A DNA stretch of 64,000 bases from Acetobacter farinalis. GTDB lineage: Bacteria; Pseudomonadota; Alphaproteobacteria; Acetobacterales; Acetobacteraceae. A program made the translations under genes and the position numbers. This document shows positions 52,588 to 62,003 of the stretch, in pieces; position 1 is the stretch's first letter; every line of letters begins with the position of its first letter. Location of the stretch: the NCBI RefSeq assembly GCF_026240015.1, contig NZ_JAPIUX010000002.1, forward strand, positions 124,001 to 188,000, in the 5' to 3' direction. The notes below the pieces were generated by a model. That model was given only the letters and a program-made list of their open reading frames with translations, was not told the DNA's origin and did no database searches.

Positions 52588-53030
52588 TCACACTACGTCT
52601 TCCACCTTGCCGTCTTCGAGGCGTTCAAAAATACTGCGAATGGTCGTACCCTTCATCACCATACCGAAGAGCGAAACAGGGACACCACCCGGCGGCAGAC
52701 CATTCAGAGCAAGCATCCCTCCAGACCGGACATAGCCCATGGCCTGTGCAAAAGCTTTGGTGGAGACTGTAGTAATCAGGCCGCCATGAACGCCACCAAT
52801 GTCGTTCTATATAAAAGTCGCCGGGTTACTTTCTGCTTGTGTTAACGGCACGGGCCGCGCCGAGTTTCCGGGCGAGGACAAGTTTTTCATCATCACTATC
52901 AACCGCGACGATATTCAGCCCATGGCGACACCATAATGCACCGCCCTCCGGCCCACCCCTTTGGGCAGGCGGGCCACAGAGTTGGGGTCCGCCACGACAT
53001 AGTCCGCAAAGCAGCTATTTCAGCCAGGAT
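52588..53030 (-). pseudogene. Decayed zinc alcohol dehydrogenase (AdhP-like)
   Basis: Pieces of an AdhP-type alcohol dehydrogenase remain in broken frames. From 5' to 3' they are a YVVADPNSVARLPKG-like segment, LNIVAVDSDDEKLVLARKLG (NAD-binding region), then a STKAFAQAMGYVRSGGMLAL segment and LNGLPPGGVPVSLF, ending in DGKVEDVV and a stop. The N-terminal catalytic domain is absent and internal segments are deleted; a stop interrupts the reading between pieces. The functional gene has been lost here. Confidence 0.8.
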
Positions 53031-53032
53031 TT

Positions 53033-54562
53033 TCAGGCATCTTTCTTAAGCTGGCCGAAGGGAGCCCAGCTCCGCCCGTCACGGGCCAGAAGGGCATCGG
53101 CCGCGGCGGGGCCGGTGCTGCCAGCTTCATAGAAGTCCGGGGGGGTGACGGCGCTGCTCCAGGCTTTCAGCACAGGGTCTACCACCCGCCATGCGGCTTC
53201 AATATTATCCGCGCGCTGGAAGAGGGTGGCGTTGCCCTGAAGGCAATCATACAGCAGGGTTTCATATCCCACATTGGGAATGGCCCCAAAGGCGTCCTGA
53301 TAGCGAAACTGGGAGACAACTTCATCCACAACGGTTTCCGGTCCGGGGTGTTTGGCATTGAAATGCAGGTCCATCCCCTTTTCAGGGCGGATATTATAGA
53401 CAAACCGGTTAGGCATCTGTGGGCGGCCATCCGCCATGTGGAACAAGGGGTATGGTGTTTCCTTGAACTGCACCACAATTTCGGTCACGTTGGAATTCAG
53501 GGCTTTTCCGGTGCGCAGGTAAAACGGCACGCCGGCCCAGCGCCAGGTATCAATTTCTATTTTCAGGGCGGCATAGGTTTCCGTCATGCTCTGCGGGTTT
53601 ACGCCGGGGCTGTCGTGATAGGCGGCAACTGTGCGCCCGGCCACGGCACCGGCGGTATACTGGCCGCGCACGGCATTTTCCGGCGAGATGGCGCGAATGG
53701 CATCAAACACCTGCTGTTTGGCATTGCGGATGGCTTCGGCATTCAGGGAGGAAGGCGGTTCCATGGCGACCAGCGCCAGTAACTGGAACAGGTGGTTGGG
53801 CACCATATCCCGCAGCGCCCCCGTGGCATCATAGAACACGCCGCGCCCTTCAACAGAAAGAGTTTCGGCTGCGGTGATCTGGATATGGTCAATATAGTCA
53901 CGCCGCCAGAGCGGGTCGAACAGCAGGTTGCTGAAGCGGAGCGCCAGCAGATTCTGCACGGTCTCTTTGCCGAGGAAGTGGTCCACCCGGTAAATCTGGC
54001 TTTCCCGCAGGAAGGAGAGCAGATGCGCATTGAGCGCCTGAGCGGAGAGAAGGTCTGTCCCGAAAGGTTTTTCTATAACCAGCCGCCGGAAGCTGCCCGG
54101 TGCTTCTTCCATCAGGCCGGCGCGGCTCAGGCTTTCCGCCGCAGGCCCGAAAAAGCGCGGGGGGCAGGCAAGGTAGAACACCGCATTGCCGGTGCCGACA
54201 TCGGGCTTCAGGGTGCGCAGGGCCTCGACAGATGTGAAGTCGAGTGAGCGGTACGTCATCCGCTCGGCCAGCCAGTTCCAGACCTGCTCGTTAAGGCTGA
54301 CAGTATAGAATTCCGCATGCTGGTCTTTCGTGAAGCTTTCCAGCCTCTCACGCAGGGAGCGTATCCAGCCTTCGGTGGTGTTCTTTTCAAGACTGACGCC
54401 GATGATGCGAAAATCATCAGGCAGAAATCCGTTGCATGCCAGATCATAGAGGGCAGGCACCAGCAGCCGGTGTGTCAGGTCTCCCGCGGCACCAAGAATA
54501 ACCAGTGTTCCAGCCGGTGCCGGGTGGGTGGCTGCCGGTGCGATAACGGGGGCAGATGTCAT
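53033..54562 (-). CDS. zwf: Glucose-6-phosphate 1-dehydrogenase
   Basis: Zwf oxidises glucose 6-phosphate to 6-phosphogluconolactone with NAD(P)+, the entry to the pentose phosphate pathway that acetic acid bacteria use heavily. The 509-residue protein has LVILGAAGDLTHRLLVPALY (NAD(P) motif) and the active-site YRVDHFLGKE. The ATG was chosen because AAGGAC precedes it. It is divergent from asd by 114 bases. Confidence 0.97.
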   Translation of the reverse strand: MTSAPVIAPAATHPAPAGTLVILGAAGDLTHRLLVPALYDLACNGFLPDDFRIIGVSLEKNTTEGWIRSLRERLESFTKDQHAEFYTVSLNEQVWNWLAERMTYRSLDFTSVEALRTLKPDVGTGNAVFYLACPPRFFGPAAESLSRAGLMEEAPGSFRRLVIEKPFGTDLLSAQALNAHLLSFLRESQIYRVDHFLGKETVQNLLALRFSNLLFDPLWRRDYIDHIQITAAETLSVEGRGVFYDATGALRDMVPNHLFQLLALVAMEPPSSLNAEAIRNAKQQVFDAIRAISPENAVRGQYTAGAVAGRTVAAYHDSPGVNPQSMTETYAALKIEIDTWRWAGVPFYLRTGKALNSNVTEIVVQFKETPYPLFHMADGRPQMPNRFVYNIRPEKGMDLHFNAKHPGPETVVDEVVSQFRYQDAFGAIPNVGYETLLYDCLQGNATLFQRADNIEAAWRVVDPVLKAWSSAVTPPDFYEAGSTGPAAADALLARDGRSWAPFGQLKKDA

Positions 54563-54676
54563 GATTGGTGTCCTTTTGACGTGGCTGGAAAACGTATGCC
54601 GCAATTCCATTTTTGCCCGATTTGGTCTAAATTCCCTGCCCGGTCAGGCTTTGGCAGGAATGGTAAGGGAAGAGTT

Positions 54677-55699
54677 ATGGGGTATCGGGTTGCAGTTGCA
54701 GGCGCCACCGGGGCTGTGGGGCGCGAAATTTTAAAGACACTGGCGGAGCGGGAGTTCCCCGTTGACGATATTGTTGCACTGGCGTCACCGCGCTCTGCCG
54801 GGCGCGAGGTTTCGTTCGGGAACCGGGTTCTGAAAGTCCAGAATCTGGAAACTTTTGATTTCACGGGCTGGGATATTGGCCTGTTCTCTCCCGGTGGTGA
54901 GGTTTCGGCTAAATATGCACCGATTGCCGCCAAAGCGGGCTGCGTGGTGATTGATAACACATCACATTTCCGTATGGACCCGGACGTGCCGCTGGTGGTG
55001 CCGGAAGTCAACCCGAATGCGCTCAAGCGCATGAAGCGCAATATTATTGCAAACCCGAACTGCTCAACCATCCAGATGGTGGTGGCCCTCAAACCCCTGC
55101 ATGACCTGTTCACGCTCAAGCGTGTTGTGGTGTCGACCTATCAGGCGGTATCCGGCGCGGGGAAAGACGGGATGGATGAACTCTTCTCCCAGTCACGCGG
55201 CAGCTTTGTGAACGACCCGCCGAAAATCGAACAGTTTCAGAAGCAGATAGCGTTCAACTGCATTCCCCAGATTGACCGCTTCATGGACGATGGCGCGACC
55301 AAGGAAGAATGGAAAATGGCGGTGGAGACGAGAAAAATTCTCGACCCTGACGTTTCCGTGATTGCAACCTGCGTCCGTGTGCCGGTGTTTATCGGTCATT
55401 CTGAAGCGGTTGTGGCGGAGTTTGCGGAACCGGTTGACCTGAACCGTGCGCGTGAAGCCCTGCGTGAGGCCGAGGGCGTGATCCTGCGTGATGAGCGTGA
55501 AGATGGCGGGTATGTGACTCCAATCGAGTGCGTTGGTGAAGATGCGAGCTATGTCTCACGTCTTCGTGTCGACCCGACTGTTCCAAACGGTCTCGCTTTC
55601 TGGTGCGTGTCCGATAATCTGCGGAAAGGCGCGGCTTTGAACGCCGTACAGATTGCTGAAACCATGGTTGCCCTGGACCTCCTGCCCAGACACGGCTGA
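54677..55699 (+). CDS. asd: Aspartate-semialdehyde dehydrogenase
   Basis: Asd reduces aspartyl phosphate to aspartate semialdehyde, giving lysine, diaminopimelate, threonine and methionine precursors. The 340-residue protein has the NADP motif VAVAGATGAVGREIL, the catalytic Cys129 in NPNCSTIQM and the late VPVFIGHSEAV. The ATG was chosen to match the family N-terminus. sdhC follows after 139 bases. Confidence 0.97.
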   Translation: MGYRVAVAGATGAVGREILKTLAEREFPVDDIVALASPRSAGREVSFGNRVLKVQNLETFDFTGWDIGLFSPGGEVSAKYAPIAAKAGCVVIDNTSHFRMDPDVPLVVPEVNPNALKRMKRNIIANPNCSTIQMVVALKPLHDLFTLKRVVVSTYQAVSGAGKDGMDELFSQSRGSFVNDPPKIEQFQKQIAFNCIPQIDRFMDDGATKEEWKMAVETRKILDPDVSVIATCVRVPVFIGHSEAVVAEFAEPVDLNRAREALREAEGVILRDEREDGGYVTPIECVGEDASYVSRLRVDPTVPNGLAFWCVSDNLRKGAALNAVQIAETMVALDLLPRHG

Positions 55700-55838
55700 G
55701 TGAGGTCGCCCCGCCTCGCGGCCTCGTGTTGGCTGGCTGAATTGACCGGTCTGCGGGGGGGGCGTAGGAAAAATTCCGATGCAGAAACGCCGGTCTGAGC
55801 CGGTGTAAGGAATAGACGGACAGGATACGAGGCTGACA

Positions 55839-56312
55839 ATGCAGGATATCCGCAAGGCCCTCTATGTAGGGACCCGAAGTGACGGCAGACTCATTCAGCG
55901 GCCGATGTCGCCGCATCTGCAAATTTATCGCTATCGCCTGTCCATGGTTCTTTCAATTTCGAACCGCCTGACGGGTGTTGTCGCAACCGGCGGCGCGGCT
56001 CTGGGCGTGTTCTGGCTTGCGGCCGCGGCCAAAGGGCCAAAAGCGTTTGCCACAGCCCGCAAAGTGACAGGCAACCCCGCGGGCCAGCTCCTGCTGGTGG
56101 GGTGGCTTGCATCCGTTGTGTATCACACGGTGGGCGGCATCCGGCACCTTATCTGGGATTCCGGCAAGCGGTACGACAAAGAAGAGCTGAACAAGGATGG
56201 TCCGGTGGCTGTCGGCGTGACAGCGGGTGTCAGCGCGGTGCTGGCTGTGGGCCTTCTGGGCGTTGCGGCCAAACGGGCGCGTGCCCTTGCCAAAGCAGGG
56301 AAGGCTTCCTGA
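55839..56312 (+). CDS. sdhC: Succinate dehydrogenase cytochrome b556 subunit
   Basis: SdhC is a membrane anchor that binds heme and quinone in complex II. The 157-residue protein has the family start RPMSPHLQIYRYRLSMVLSI with the quinone-site residues, and HTVGGIRHLIWDSG with the heme-ligand His. Three membrane segments are visible. It is the first gene of the sdhCDAB operon. Confidence 0.95.
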   Translation: MQDIRKALYVGTRSDGRLIQRPMSPHLQIYRYRLSMVLSISNRLTGVVATGGAALGVFWLAAAAKGPKAFATARKVTGNPAGQLLLVGWLASVVYHTVGGIRHLIWDSGKRYDKEELNKDGPVAVGVTAGVSAVLAVGLLGVAAKRARALAKAGKAS

Positions 56313-56313
56313 C

Positions 56314-56727
56314 ATGAATGCTTCTGTTCCTCACATTGAGGTCATGCGCTCACAGCTTGGCCGCGCACGCGGGCTGGGAGCCGGTGGGTCCGGCACGGAG
56401 CACTGGTGGGCCGAGCGTGTGACGGCGGCGTCTCTCCTGCCGCTTTCAACATGGTTTGTTGTCCAGATGTTCCGCCTTGGCGGGGCTGACCATGCGGATG
56501 TTGTGAAATGGGGCGGCAAGCCGGTGAATGCCACCATGCTGACCGCCCTGATCATTGCCACCTTTTATCACGCCCAGCTCGGTCTGCAGGTGATTGTGGA
56601 TGACTATGTGCACGGCAAGGCGCACCTGCCGACCCGCATTCTGGTCAAATTCGTCACCTCGCTGCTCGGGCTTCTTGGCGTGTTTGCCGTGGTGAAGCTT
56701 GTGGTCGCCGGCAGCCGGCGGTCCTGA
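56314..56727 (+). CDS. sdhD: Succinate dehydrogenase hydrophobic membrane anchor subunit
   Basis: A 137-residue protein with three membrane segments. The typical SdhD start is present (SQLGRARGLGAGGSGTEHWW), then YHAQLGLQVIVDDYVHG with the heme-ligand His and quinone-site residues. The ATG lies one base after the sdhC stop, so the two are translationally coupled. Confidence 0.94.
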   Translation: MNASVPHIEVMRSQLGRARGLGAGGSGTEHWWAERVTAASLLPLSTWFVVQMFRLGGADHADVVKWGGKPVNATMLTALIIATFYHAQLGLQVIVDDYVHGKAHLPTRILVKFVTSLLGLLGVFAVVKLVVAGSRRS

Positions 56728-56830
56728 GCAGACCAGATCTGAATCCTGTGCCGCCTGTTTGCGCCACATGTCGGGGCGGCACGAAACCTGAAGACATGAC
56801 AGGCCGAACGCACATGGGAGCGCCGTCACG

Positions 56831-58642
56831 ATGAATGCCAATACCTCTCCGTCCCGGGGAGCTTACCGGATTGTCGATCACGCTTATGATGTCGTGGTTG
56901 TAGGAGCAGGCGGTTCCGGCCTGCGCGCAACGCTGGGCATGGGGGCCGCGGGCCTCAAGACTGCCTGCGTGACCAAGGTTTTCCCGACCAGAAGCCACAC
57001 GGTGGCCGCTCAGGGTGGCATCGGGGCCTCCTTGGGCAACATGGCTGAGGATAACTGGCGCTGGCATATGTATGACACCGTAAAGGGGTCAGACTGGCTG
57101 GGCGATCAGGACGCCATTGAATTCATGTGCCGCGAGGCTGTGCCCGCCGTGCAGGAACTGGAACATTTTGGCGTGCCCTTCTCCCGCACGGAAGATGGCA
57201 AGATCTACCAGCGCCCCTTTGGCGGCCATATGAGTGATTATGGCAAGGCCCCGGTGCCGCGCGCCTGCGCCGCCGCGGACCGGACCGGGCATGCCATCCT
57301 GCATACGCTGTATCAGCAGTGCCTGAAGCATAACGTTGAATTCTTTATTGAATACTTCGCCATCGACCTGATCATGGATGAAGACGGAGTGTGCCGTGGC
57401 GTGATGGCCTGGTGTCTGGATGACGGCACCATTCATCGCTTCAATGCCAAAATGGTGGTGCTGGCCACGGGCGGTTATGGCCGTGCCTACCAGTCCTGCA
57501 CCTCGGCCCATACCTGCACAGGGGATGGAAACGGCATGGCCATGCGCGCCGGCCTGCCCACGCAGGATATGGAATTCGTGCAGTTCCACCCGACAGGAAT
57601 TTATCCGGCTGGCTGCCTGCTTACGGAAGGCTGCCGTGGTGAAGGAGGGTATCTGACCAACTCCGAAGGTGAGCGCTTCATGGAGCGTTATGCTCCCACG
57701 GCGAAAGATCTTGCCTCGCGTGATGTGGTGTCCCGCGCCATGACAATCGAGATCAAGGAAGGCCGGGGCTGCGGGCCGAAAAAAGACCACATCATGATGC
57801 ATCTGGAGCATCTGGGTGCGGACCTTCTGCACCAGCGCCTGCCGGGCATTCTGGAAACGGCGCGGATTTTTGCCGGTGTGGATGTAACGAAGGAACCCGT
57901 GCCGGTTCTGCCGACAGTTCATTACAATATGGGTGGCATCCCCACCAATATTCATGGGGAAGTCATTCGCCCGACCTCCGATAATCCGGACGCCGTGGTG
58001 CCCGGCCTGATGGCTGTGGGTGAAGCGGCCTGTGTGTCCGTGCATGGGGCAAACCGCCTTGGCACGAACTCCCTGCTGGATCTGATTGTGTTTGGCCGCG
58101 CTGCGGCGCGTCGTGCAGCGGAAATTGTCAAACCGACCGATTTCATCAAGCCGCTTCCCGTTGGTGCGGGAGAGGCCGCGCTCGACCGTCTGGACAGGCT
58201 GCGTTACGCCAAGGGCAACACGAAGGTTTCCGTCATGCGGGATCGCCTCCAGCGTGACATGCAGGCCCATGCCGCTGTGTTCCGCACAGAGGAAAGCCTT
58301 CAGGAAGGTGTTGATAAAATCCGCCAGATCTGGGCCGGGCTTGGAGATATTTCCGTGTCCGATACCTCTCTGGTCTGGAACAGTGACCTGATGGAAGCGC
58401 TGGAATTTGAAAATCTTCTGGCGAATGCAACGGTTACTCTGGAAAGCGGTCTGGCCCGGCATGAAAGCCGTGGCGCACATGCGCGGGATGACTTCACCAA
58501 GCGTGATGACAAGGAGTGGATGAAGCACTCCGTTTCCTGGTTGGATGAGAAAGGCGGCGTGAAGCTGACCTACCGTCCGGTACATATGAAGACCCTGACA
58601 GATGATGTTCAGGTCTTCCCACCCAAAGAGCGCGTTTACTGA
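56831..58642 (+). CDS. sdhA: Succinate dehydrogenase flavoprotein subunit
   Basis: SdhA oxidises succinate to fumarate with covalent FAD. The 603-residue protein has the FAD motif VVVGAGGSGLRATLGMGAAG, the flavinylated His in TRSHTVAAQGGIG, and the active-site segments QFHPTGIYPAGCLLTEGCRG and VHGANRLGTNSLLDLIVFG. It is the third gene of the operon, 103 bases after sdhD. Confidence 0.98.
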   Translation: MNANTSPSRGAYRIVDHAYDVVVVGAGGSGLRATLGMGAAGLKTACVTKVFPTRSHTVAAQGGIGASLGNMAEDNWRWHMYDTVKGSDWLGDQDAIEFMCREAVPAVQELEHFGVPFSRTEDGKIYQRPFGGHMSDYGKAPVPRACAAADRTGHAILHTLYQQCLKHNVEFFIEYFAIDLIMDEDGVCRGVMAWCLDDGTIHRFNAKMVVLATGGYGRAYQSCTSAHTCTGDGNGMAMRAGLPTQDMEFVQFHPTGIYPAGCLLTEGCRGEGGYLTNSEGERFMERYAPTAKDLASRDVVSRAMTIEIKEGRGCGPKKDHIMMHLEHLGADLLHQRLPGILETARIFAGVDVTKEPVPVLPTVHYNMGGIPTNIHGEVIRPTSDNPDAVVPGLMAVGEAACVSVHGANRLGTNSLLDLIVFGRAAARRAAEIVKPTDFIKPLPVGAGEAALDRLDRLRYAKGNTKVSVMRDRLQRDMQAHAAVFRTEESLQEGVDKIRQIWAGLGDISVSDTSLVWNSDLMEALEFENLLANATVTLESGLARHESRGAHARDDFTKRDDKEWMKHSVSWLDEKGGVKLTYRPVHMKTLTDDVQVFPPKERVY

Positions 58643-58678
58643 GCCGACGGGAAGAACGGGCGAAGAAGGGAGGCGAAC

Positions 58679-59461
58679 ATGGTCGAACTCAGACTGCCGC
58701 GCAACAGCGAGATCGGGGTAGGAAAAACCTACCCCGCGCCAGCCGGGGCCAAAAATGTCAAGACATTCCGGATTTATCGCTGGACGCCGGATGATGATAA
58801 AAATCCGGTGGTGGATTCCTATGAACTGGATCTGGATACCATCGGGCCGATGGTGCTGGACGCCATTATCCATATCAAGAACGAGGTAGATCCCACCCTG
58901 ACATTCCGCAGGTCCTGCCGTGAAGGGATCTGCGGTTCCTGCGCCATGAATATTGATGGGGAAAACACGCTTGCGTGCTTAAAGCCCATCAAGGACATCA
59001 AGGGGGATGTGCGCATCTATCCGCTGCCGCACATGCCGGTTGTCAAGGATCTGGTGCCCAATCTTGAAGGGGCCTATGCGCAGTTGCGCTCCATCAGCCC
59101 GTGGATGCAGGCAGACACCGCACCGCCGCCGGATGCCGAACGCAGGCAGAGCATTGAAGAACGCGCCAAGCTTGATGGCATGTGGGAATGTATCCTGTGC
59201 TTCTGCTGCACAACATCCTGCCCGTCTTACTGGTGGAATGGGGACCGGTATCTCGGCCCTGCCGTCCTTCTGGCCGCATATCGCTGGATTGCCGACAGTC
59301 GTGATGAGCATACAGGGGACCGGCTGGATGAGTTGGAGGATACCTTCAAGCTCTATGCCTGCCGTACCATCATGAACTGCACGCAGACCTGCCCGAAAGG
59401 GCTGAATCCGGCCAAGGCGATTGGCCGCATCAAAGAGCTGCAGATTGAGCGCAAAGCCTGA
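58679..59461 (+). CDS. sdhB: Succinate dehydrogenase iron-sulfur subunit
   Basis: SdhB carries three Fe-S clusters between FAD and quinone. The 260-residue protein has the [2Fe-2S] motif CREGICGSCAMNIDG, and CILCFCCTTSCPSYWW and CTQTCPKGLNP for the [4Fe-4S] and [3Fe-4S] clusters. AGGGAGG precedes the ATG. It is the last gene of sdhCDAB; a strong terminator follows. Confidence 0.98.
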   Translation: MVELRLPRNSEIGVGKTYPAPAGAKNVKTFRIYRWTPDDDKNPVVDSYELDLDTIGPMVLDAIIHIKNEVDPTLTFRRSCREGICGSCAMNIDGENTLACLKPIKDIKGDVRIYPLPHMPVVKDLVPNLEGAYAQLRSISPWMQADTAPPPDAERRQSIEERAKLDGMWECILCFCCTTSCPSYWWNGDRYLGPAVLLAAYRWIADSRDEHTGDRLDELEDTFKLYACRTIMNCTQTCPKGLNPAKAIGRIKELQIERKA

Positions 59462-59536
59462 GGAACCGCAGGGCTTCTGAGGGATGAGGTATTAAGGCTG
59501 GCCGGGGTTTTTACGGCCAGTCCTGAAAAAACTGGG

Positions 59537-59574
59537 AAACCTGATGCGTTGTGACAGACGCATCAGGTTTTTTT
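59537..59574 (+). terminator. Rho-independent terminator of sdhCDAB
   Basis: A perfect 13-bp stem (AAACCTGATGCGT / ACGCATCAGGTTT) with an 8-base loop runs into a T-tract. It lies 75 bases after the sdhB stop. Confidence 0.93.
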
Positions 59575-59629
59575 ATGCGCTCTCATGCGGGTCAAGAGAA
59601 TAAGAATGGTGACTGGTAAAGGCGGGATG

Positions 59630-59644
59630 GTATAGAGACTATAC
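59630..59644. promoter_or_regulatory. GTATAG palindrome upstream of the GT-C-like gene
   Basis: GTATAG-AGA-CTATAC is a short palindrome, and the half-site GTATAGAGA occurs again at 59701, just before the ribosome binding site of the next gene. The pair may be an operator; no binding protein is known here. Confidence 0.35.
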
Positions 59645-59723
59645 AAATGCTTTCATGCCGGAGAGAGTATTATTTCTTTCTTGATATGAATTCACGTATT
59701 GTATAGAGAATTCAGGAGTGCCT

Positions 59724-61229
59724 GTGCAGGAGAATAAGGCGGAAAAGTTTTTTTCAATGTGCCTGCCGTGGACGCGTTCTTTCTTATCCTCGCGCTTTGT
59801 ACACTATGGCTTTATAGGGCTCATACTTCTTTATGTCCTCAGCTATTGCGTGATTCCGTTTTCGGATGGAGATCCGGCCTATTACGTGATTCTGGGGCGC
59901 GGGCTGCTCCGGGAGCATAGTCTGCCCTACAGCTATGCCTTTGATCACAAGCCCTTTGGGGTTTACCTGTTCTACGGGGTATGGGACCGACTTTTTCCCG
60001 TTTATCCGGGAAAATTCACGGTTCTGTCTCTTCTGCTGTGCGGGGCGTTCTGCATGCTCTGCCGTGCCTTCGGCCGCTTCAACCGCGTTCATGCCTTTGC
60101 AGGTCTGGTGGTCTTTGGGGCCGTTTTCAATGTTCTGGCCGGGAATACCGAGCTTGTTCTCGTCACCGGCGAGGCCTTGATTCTGGCACTGATGCTCAGG
60201 GGTGTGGAAACAGGAAAAACCCTTCTGTTTTTTCTCGCGGGGTTTTGCGCCGCCCTGGTTATCAATGTGAATTATCTGGCGGTGGTCTGCCTGCTGGCCC
60301 CTGCGGCTTTGCTGCTTTTCTCCCCCGGCTGGTTCAGGGTTTCCCGGGTTCTGCTGGCCTTTCTTGGGCTGTGCAGCGGGCTTGGGGTTTTGTTCTCCCC
60401 TTATCTGATTGCCGGGCATGGGGCCTTGCAGGCCTATTTCTCCATGCAGAGAAGCTTTTTGCACCAGTATAGCGGAACGCTCTCACAGCGTTTGCTCTGC
60501 GCGTTCTGGATGGTGTTTTACCTGCTGCTGATGGTGCCTGTTCTTGTCGGGTGGGTCAGACGGTTTCCTGTTCGTTTGCGGCAGCGTGACGGGCGCAGAA
60601 ATCTGATTCTGCCTGCATGGTGTGTCTCGTCCTTTCCGGCCACTTTGATATCCGGGCATCCGTATGAGCATTATTTCATACTGTGCTTTGCGCCAGCGGT
60701 GATCATGCTGGCTATTTTGCTGCGTGACGGCGCCTCGCCTTCTTGTCTGGCCATGTTGCCGTTATGTGTGACCACCCTGTTTTTCATAGGCGTGAGGCTG
60801 CACGACAACATCAATGTCGCGTCCTATACGCGGCGTGTGGACTATGCAGGGATAGCCCGGATGGTAGGGCGTGCGCGTGTTCTGGATATCAGAACCTATC
60901 ACGCTGTCTTTTACCTGTCTGATCTAAAGCCTTTTGACGTCTACCTGTTTGCAAACCATATCGATATCCTCTTCAGGGAGAATGCCTGGAAGCGGTATAT
61001 GCAGGACCTTCAGCAGAACCCGCCGTATGTGGTGACACCCTATGTGGGCTGTGAGACGCATCAGGTGGAAGCTCCGGTCTGCCAGTGGCTGCAGGAGCAC
61101 TATACCCTGGTTTATGCCGCCAATGTCCGGCACAGACACAGGAACAAACCAAACAAGTTTTCTCTGGCTCTCTATAAACTTCGGGAACCAACAGAAACGG
61201 GGGTACAGGTGTCTCCCCCCGGGATGTAA
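59724..61229 (+). CDS. GT-C-like polytopic membrane protein
   Basis: A 501-residue protein with about ten membrane segments. After the first segment it has DGDPAYYVILGRGLL and FDHKPFGVYLFYGVW, which resemble the first-loop acidic motif and the KPP-type motif of ArnT/PMT (GT39/83) glycosyltransferases that use polyprenyl-phosphate sugars. It may add a sugar to lipid or protein in the periplasm, but no substrate can be named. The GTG start was chosen because AGGAG lies 5 bases upstream. Nothing indicates an operon with its neighbours. Confidence 0.72.
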   Translation: MQENKAEKFFSMCLPWTRSFLSSRFVHYGFIGLILLYVLSYCVIPFSDGDPAYYVILGRGLLREHSLPYSYAFDHKPFGVYLFYGVWDRLFPVYPGKFTVLSLLLCGAFCMLCRAFGRFNRVHAFAGLVVFGAVFNVLAGNTELVLVTGEALILALMLRGVETGKTLLFFLAGFCAALVINVNYLAVVCLLAPAALLLFSPGWFRVSRVLLAFLGLCSGLGVLFSPYLIAGHGALQAYFSMQRSFLHQYSGTLSQRLLCAFWMVFYLLLMVPVLVGWVRRFPVRLRQRDGRRNLILPAWCVSSFPATLISGHPYEHYFILCFAPAVIMLAILLRDGASPSCLAMLPLCVTTLFFIGVRLHDNINVASYTRRVDYAGIARMVGRARVLDIRTYHAVFYLSDLKPFDVYLFANHIDILFRENAWKRYMQDLQQNPPYVVTPYVGCETHQVEAPVCQWLQEHYTLVYAANVRHRHRNKPNKFSLALYKLREPTETGVQVSPPGM

Positions 61230-61290
61230 GGTCGGAATGGAGAGCGTGGCCTGTTTGCTTTTCAGGTCGCTCCTCCTGCATAAAAGGCGG

Positions 61291-61818
61291 ATGCTTCACC
61301 TGCGCGATGCCTGCCCCGCTGATATTCCCCGCATTACGGCGATTTATAATCATGCCGTAGAGCACACAACAGCCATCTGGAACGAGACCGTGGTGGATGA
61401 GGCCAATCGTCTCGCATGGGTGCGGGAGCGTCAGCAGGCCGGGAATCCGGTTCTGGTGGCGGTTACGGCAGCAGGAGACGTTGCCGGTTACGCCTCGTTC
61501 GGCCCGTGGCGTGTATGGGATGGATACCGGCATACGGTGGAACATTGCGTGTATGTGCACCCGGAGGCGCACCGGCAGGGCATTGGTCTGGCGCTGATGC
61601 GGGCTCTGATTGCGCGGGCGCGGGCGGAGGGTAAGCATGTGATGGTTGCTGGAATTGATGCCGGCAATACAGCGTCCGCCGCCCTGCACAGGCAGCTCGG
61701 CTTTGAAGAAACCGGGGCGATGAAAGAGGTGGGCACCAAATTTGGCCAGTGGCTGGATCTGGTGTTTTTCTGCCTCACACTTGATACGCGGCCCACGCCT
61801 GACAGGGATGCTGAGTAA
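61291..61818 (+). CDS. GNAT acetyltransferase, phosphinothricin acetyltransferase-like
   Basis: A 175-residue acetyltransferase. The N-terminal DIPRITAIYNHAVEHTTAIW with ETVVDEANRLAWV, GYASFGPWRVWDGYRHTVEH and VHPEAHRQGIGLALM (acetyl-CoA loop) match the Pat/YncA group that acetylates methionine sulfone, sulfoximine or phosphinothricin. AAAGGCGG directly precedes the ATG. The normal substrate is uncertain. Confidence 0.9.
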   Translation: MLHLRDACPADIPRITAIYNHAVEHTTAIWNETVVDEANRLAWVRERQQAGNPVLVAVTAAGDVAGYASFGPWRVWDGYRHTVEHCVYVHPEAHRQGIGLALMRALIARARAEGKHVMVAGIDAGNTASAALHRQLGFEETGAMKEVGTKFGQWLDLVFFCLTLDTRPTPDRDAE

Positions 61819-62003
61819 TATCCTGATTGGTCTCCTGATTTGCCAGTACCCCTGCCCTGAGCCCCTCGGCCCGACGCGCAGGCTGATGCTCCTGCAGACG
61901 CTCTCAGGCGCGCTGCGGCTGAAAAGCGGCGGTTGAAAAGATTGACGCTGGTGGCCCAAGAATGAGACACCAGTTCTTCATGAAGAACGGAGCAGTGTAG
62001 TTC

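Noticed and set aside
57089..58873. Long open frame on the - strand opposite sdhA and the start of sdhB
   Set aside because: It mirrors the codons of the highly conserved SdhA, has His/Arg-rich low-complexity content and no family motif. It is a shadow of GC-rich coding DNA.
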